Of a DNA stretch of 64,000 bases, positions 62,070 to 64,000 are shown one piece after another (position 1 is the first letter of the stretch; every line of letters starts with the position of its first letter). Origin of the DNA: Epiperipatus broadwayi (Eukaryota; Onychophora; Udeonychophora; Euonychophora; Peripatidae); the NCBI GenBank assembly GCA_028023455.1, contig JAQFVV010006231.1, positions 7,142,036 through 7,206,035 of the forward strand, in the 5' to 3' direction. Below the pieces are notes generated by a model that worked only from the letters and a program-made list of their open reading frames with translations, made no database searches and had not been told where the DNA came from. The position numbers and the translations under genes were made by a program.

Positions 62070-64000
62070 TGGTAAAAGTTAACGAATGAACCCCCCTTAG
62101 CAAAGCTTAAAGTTATTTATACCAAAAAAATCTAATTCAAGCGACCTGTTTACAACTTTTACAAAGTTTTCATAAGTAATTAAAAATGCATAAAATGAAA
62201 ACTTTGGCCCTTTCTGGGCAAAACAATAACGGTCAACAGGTCACTCCCTGTTCTTCATTTTTACTTTTAAAAGAACTTAAAATTTTGACTACAAGTTTGA
62301 TTAATTACTTGCAGATGGTTTTCTCAGAATTACAAATTTTTATAATAACAGATAACTTTTTTTTAAAAGTGTTTTAAGTTCGTAAACATTTTAATATATA
62401 TGTGTGTGTGACTACTACAGGAATTGAATTTTATATATGAAAGCCTTTTAATAAAGAGTTTTAACTAAAATTAATAATTTAAATTTATTAATTTAAGAGT
62501 TGTAATTACGCTTCTTTCACATATATGTGTAGGTAATCACACACATATAATAATGTTCATGCCCTTAATATAAATTATCTCATTTTATTAAATTTTAAAT
62601 TTATAAATGCGTATGCATTATACGCATATTAATAGTAATATAGGTATTAGATATGCGCATCTATACAAATACATGCACTTCCATGCAAATATCTACTATT
62701 TCATATAAAAACAAATTATTAGAAGCATATATACGTGGATTGGGATGGATTTGAATTAGGGAAAAGATACTATTATGGAACATAGTAGGTGAAACGGGAT
62801 GATGGCTAAATAATACCGTTTAAATATTAAATTTTTTAATTGATAGATTAGATGAGATAGATGATAATTATGTCTCTTTAGCATTCTTAAATTCTAACCA
62901 ATAGATGCTTTTCTTTTTATTGGAAATTGGTAATAGATGTCATTTATTCAGAAAAAAAGTACCAAAAGCGTTATAAGTGCATAATTATTGATAATATATA
63001 GCTATATATAGCCATTACTATGGAAATGCATTAGCAGATATAGAAAAAAATTGAGTAATGCCTATATGTATATAAGATTGCTAAATGACGCAAAAAAAAA
63101 AAATTGCAGTAATAAATTTTAGTTTATCTATCAGTTAGTACTTTTTATATTAATGTTAAAAATAATTCTAGCAACATCATATGGCTTCTCATATGCTTAC
63201 TCATACACTTCTTCTTCAAGGGAATTATCTTCATTTTAGTAAAATAAATAGCTCTAGAGTAGGATGAAGGTAATTGCTTTTGAAATAATATAATTGTAGT
63301 TTGTACAAGGATAATGAAATTTATGAAGCTAATGGATTTATTAATGATTAAATAAAAATGATTTAAAATAAAAAAATTTAAACTTCAGATATTGTTACTT
63401 GGACTTTCTTTGGACATACAAAATCCTGGTGAATAAATTATTTTATCTGATACAATTAAAAATAGCTCATTAATTTTTTTCTTTTATGATAAAAGTAATT
63501 GCATCTTAGTACTAGTTGTTTAATGCCATTTCTTAGTAAACATTTTTTTTAAATATTTGATTGTATTATTTCTAAAATAAACTTAAAAGAGAGTTGATAC
63601 TTTTCTCACGTGTAGATAATCCTTTACTTGGATAAATCTGGATTACATAAGCAATTTCTAGCAAATGTAAACTTCATAAAATATATGTATGTCAACACAT
63701 CTCTCACTTTTTGTTTATATCATGCTCTGTGAACATTTTGTATTATATTGTCCTTTTTTTATTTGTTAAAAGAATATTTTTATATTCTGCACCATGACTA
63801 ACTGTAACTATACATCTGAATGAAAACAACATATGTTAAAATTCAATTTAAGCAAAAAGTTGTGAACATTTACATTAACAAAGAAATATACAATCACAGA
63901 CATTTTATAATATTTGAAATGAAGGAAGTGTTTTTCATTTGCATGATCTAACTTTCAATTTGATAATATTGACTTAATCTTATTTTTCAATAAAATACTA
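62070..64000. other. AT-rich sequence at the right edge
   Basis: Nothing recognisable on either strand. A SAAL1 continuation was looked for and not found. Confidence 0.5.

Overview
This is AT-rich (about three quarters A+T by eye) nuclear DNA of an animal, very probably an arthropod. Two spliced host genes are recognisable. On the minus strand are four exons of a brummer/ATGL (PNPLA2) triglyceride lipase, whose N-terminus closely resembles arthropod brummer. On the plus strand are the first exons of a SAAL1 gene. The two are divergent, with start codons about 12.7 kb apart. brummer has a 27.5 kb first intron and its C-terminal exons lie off the left edge. SAAL1 continues past the right edge or is too diverged to see. 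A chelicerate would fit the AT content and intron size, but that is inference.

Most other readable sequence is decayed mobile DNA. There are seven fragments of one RTE-like non-LTR family (8.7-9.6, 12.9-15.6, 19.9-24.3, 25.8-26.5, 34.2-35.0, 46.4-47.2 and 47.4-49.3 kb), several ending in the same CAT/ATG-repeat tail. There are also two 3' fragments of a second LINE, a broken hAT transposase, a hAT-like MITE, Gypsy pol pieces, a Penelope-like reverse transcriptase remnant, and a small tRNA-derived SINE family, two copies of which have clear target-site duplications.

The most interesting system is a repeat family carrying a type I hammerhead ribozyme. At 49437-51572 an inverted leading piece is followed by about two and a half direct units of 445-457 bp. 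The whole is bounded by a 14-bp direct repeat and is interrupted by a LINE fragment. One unit (51409-51467) keeps a complete hammerhead: CTGATGA core, paired helix II, GAA, palindromic helix III (ACTAGT), C17 cleavage base and a two-part helix I. Decayed copies, several also with an inverted leading piece, occur near 12.2, 17.3, 26.6 and 48.9 kb. This layout is typical of Penelope-like elements and metazoan retrozymes. Separate foldback elements at 303-575, 36.05-36.21 and 36.32-37.35 kb carry a shorter hammerhead-like hairpin (TGAAGA, extra A, stem, GAAA). A Penelope-like RT remnant at 39.1-39.7 kb shows that a plausible mobilising enzyme family was once present.

Layout: 0.7-32.0 kb brummer with a repeat-filled intron 1; 32-44.7 kb intergenic DNA with foldbacks, Penelope-like RT, hAT and a SINE; 44.7-64 kb start of SAAL1 and its presumed intron, holding RTE copies, the hammerhead array and Gypsy debris. 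Long stretches of low-complexity AT-rich DNA hold nothing I can name.
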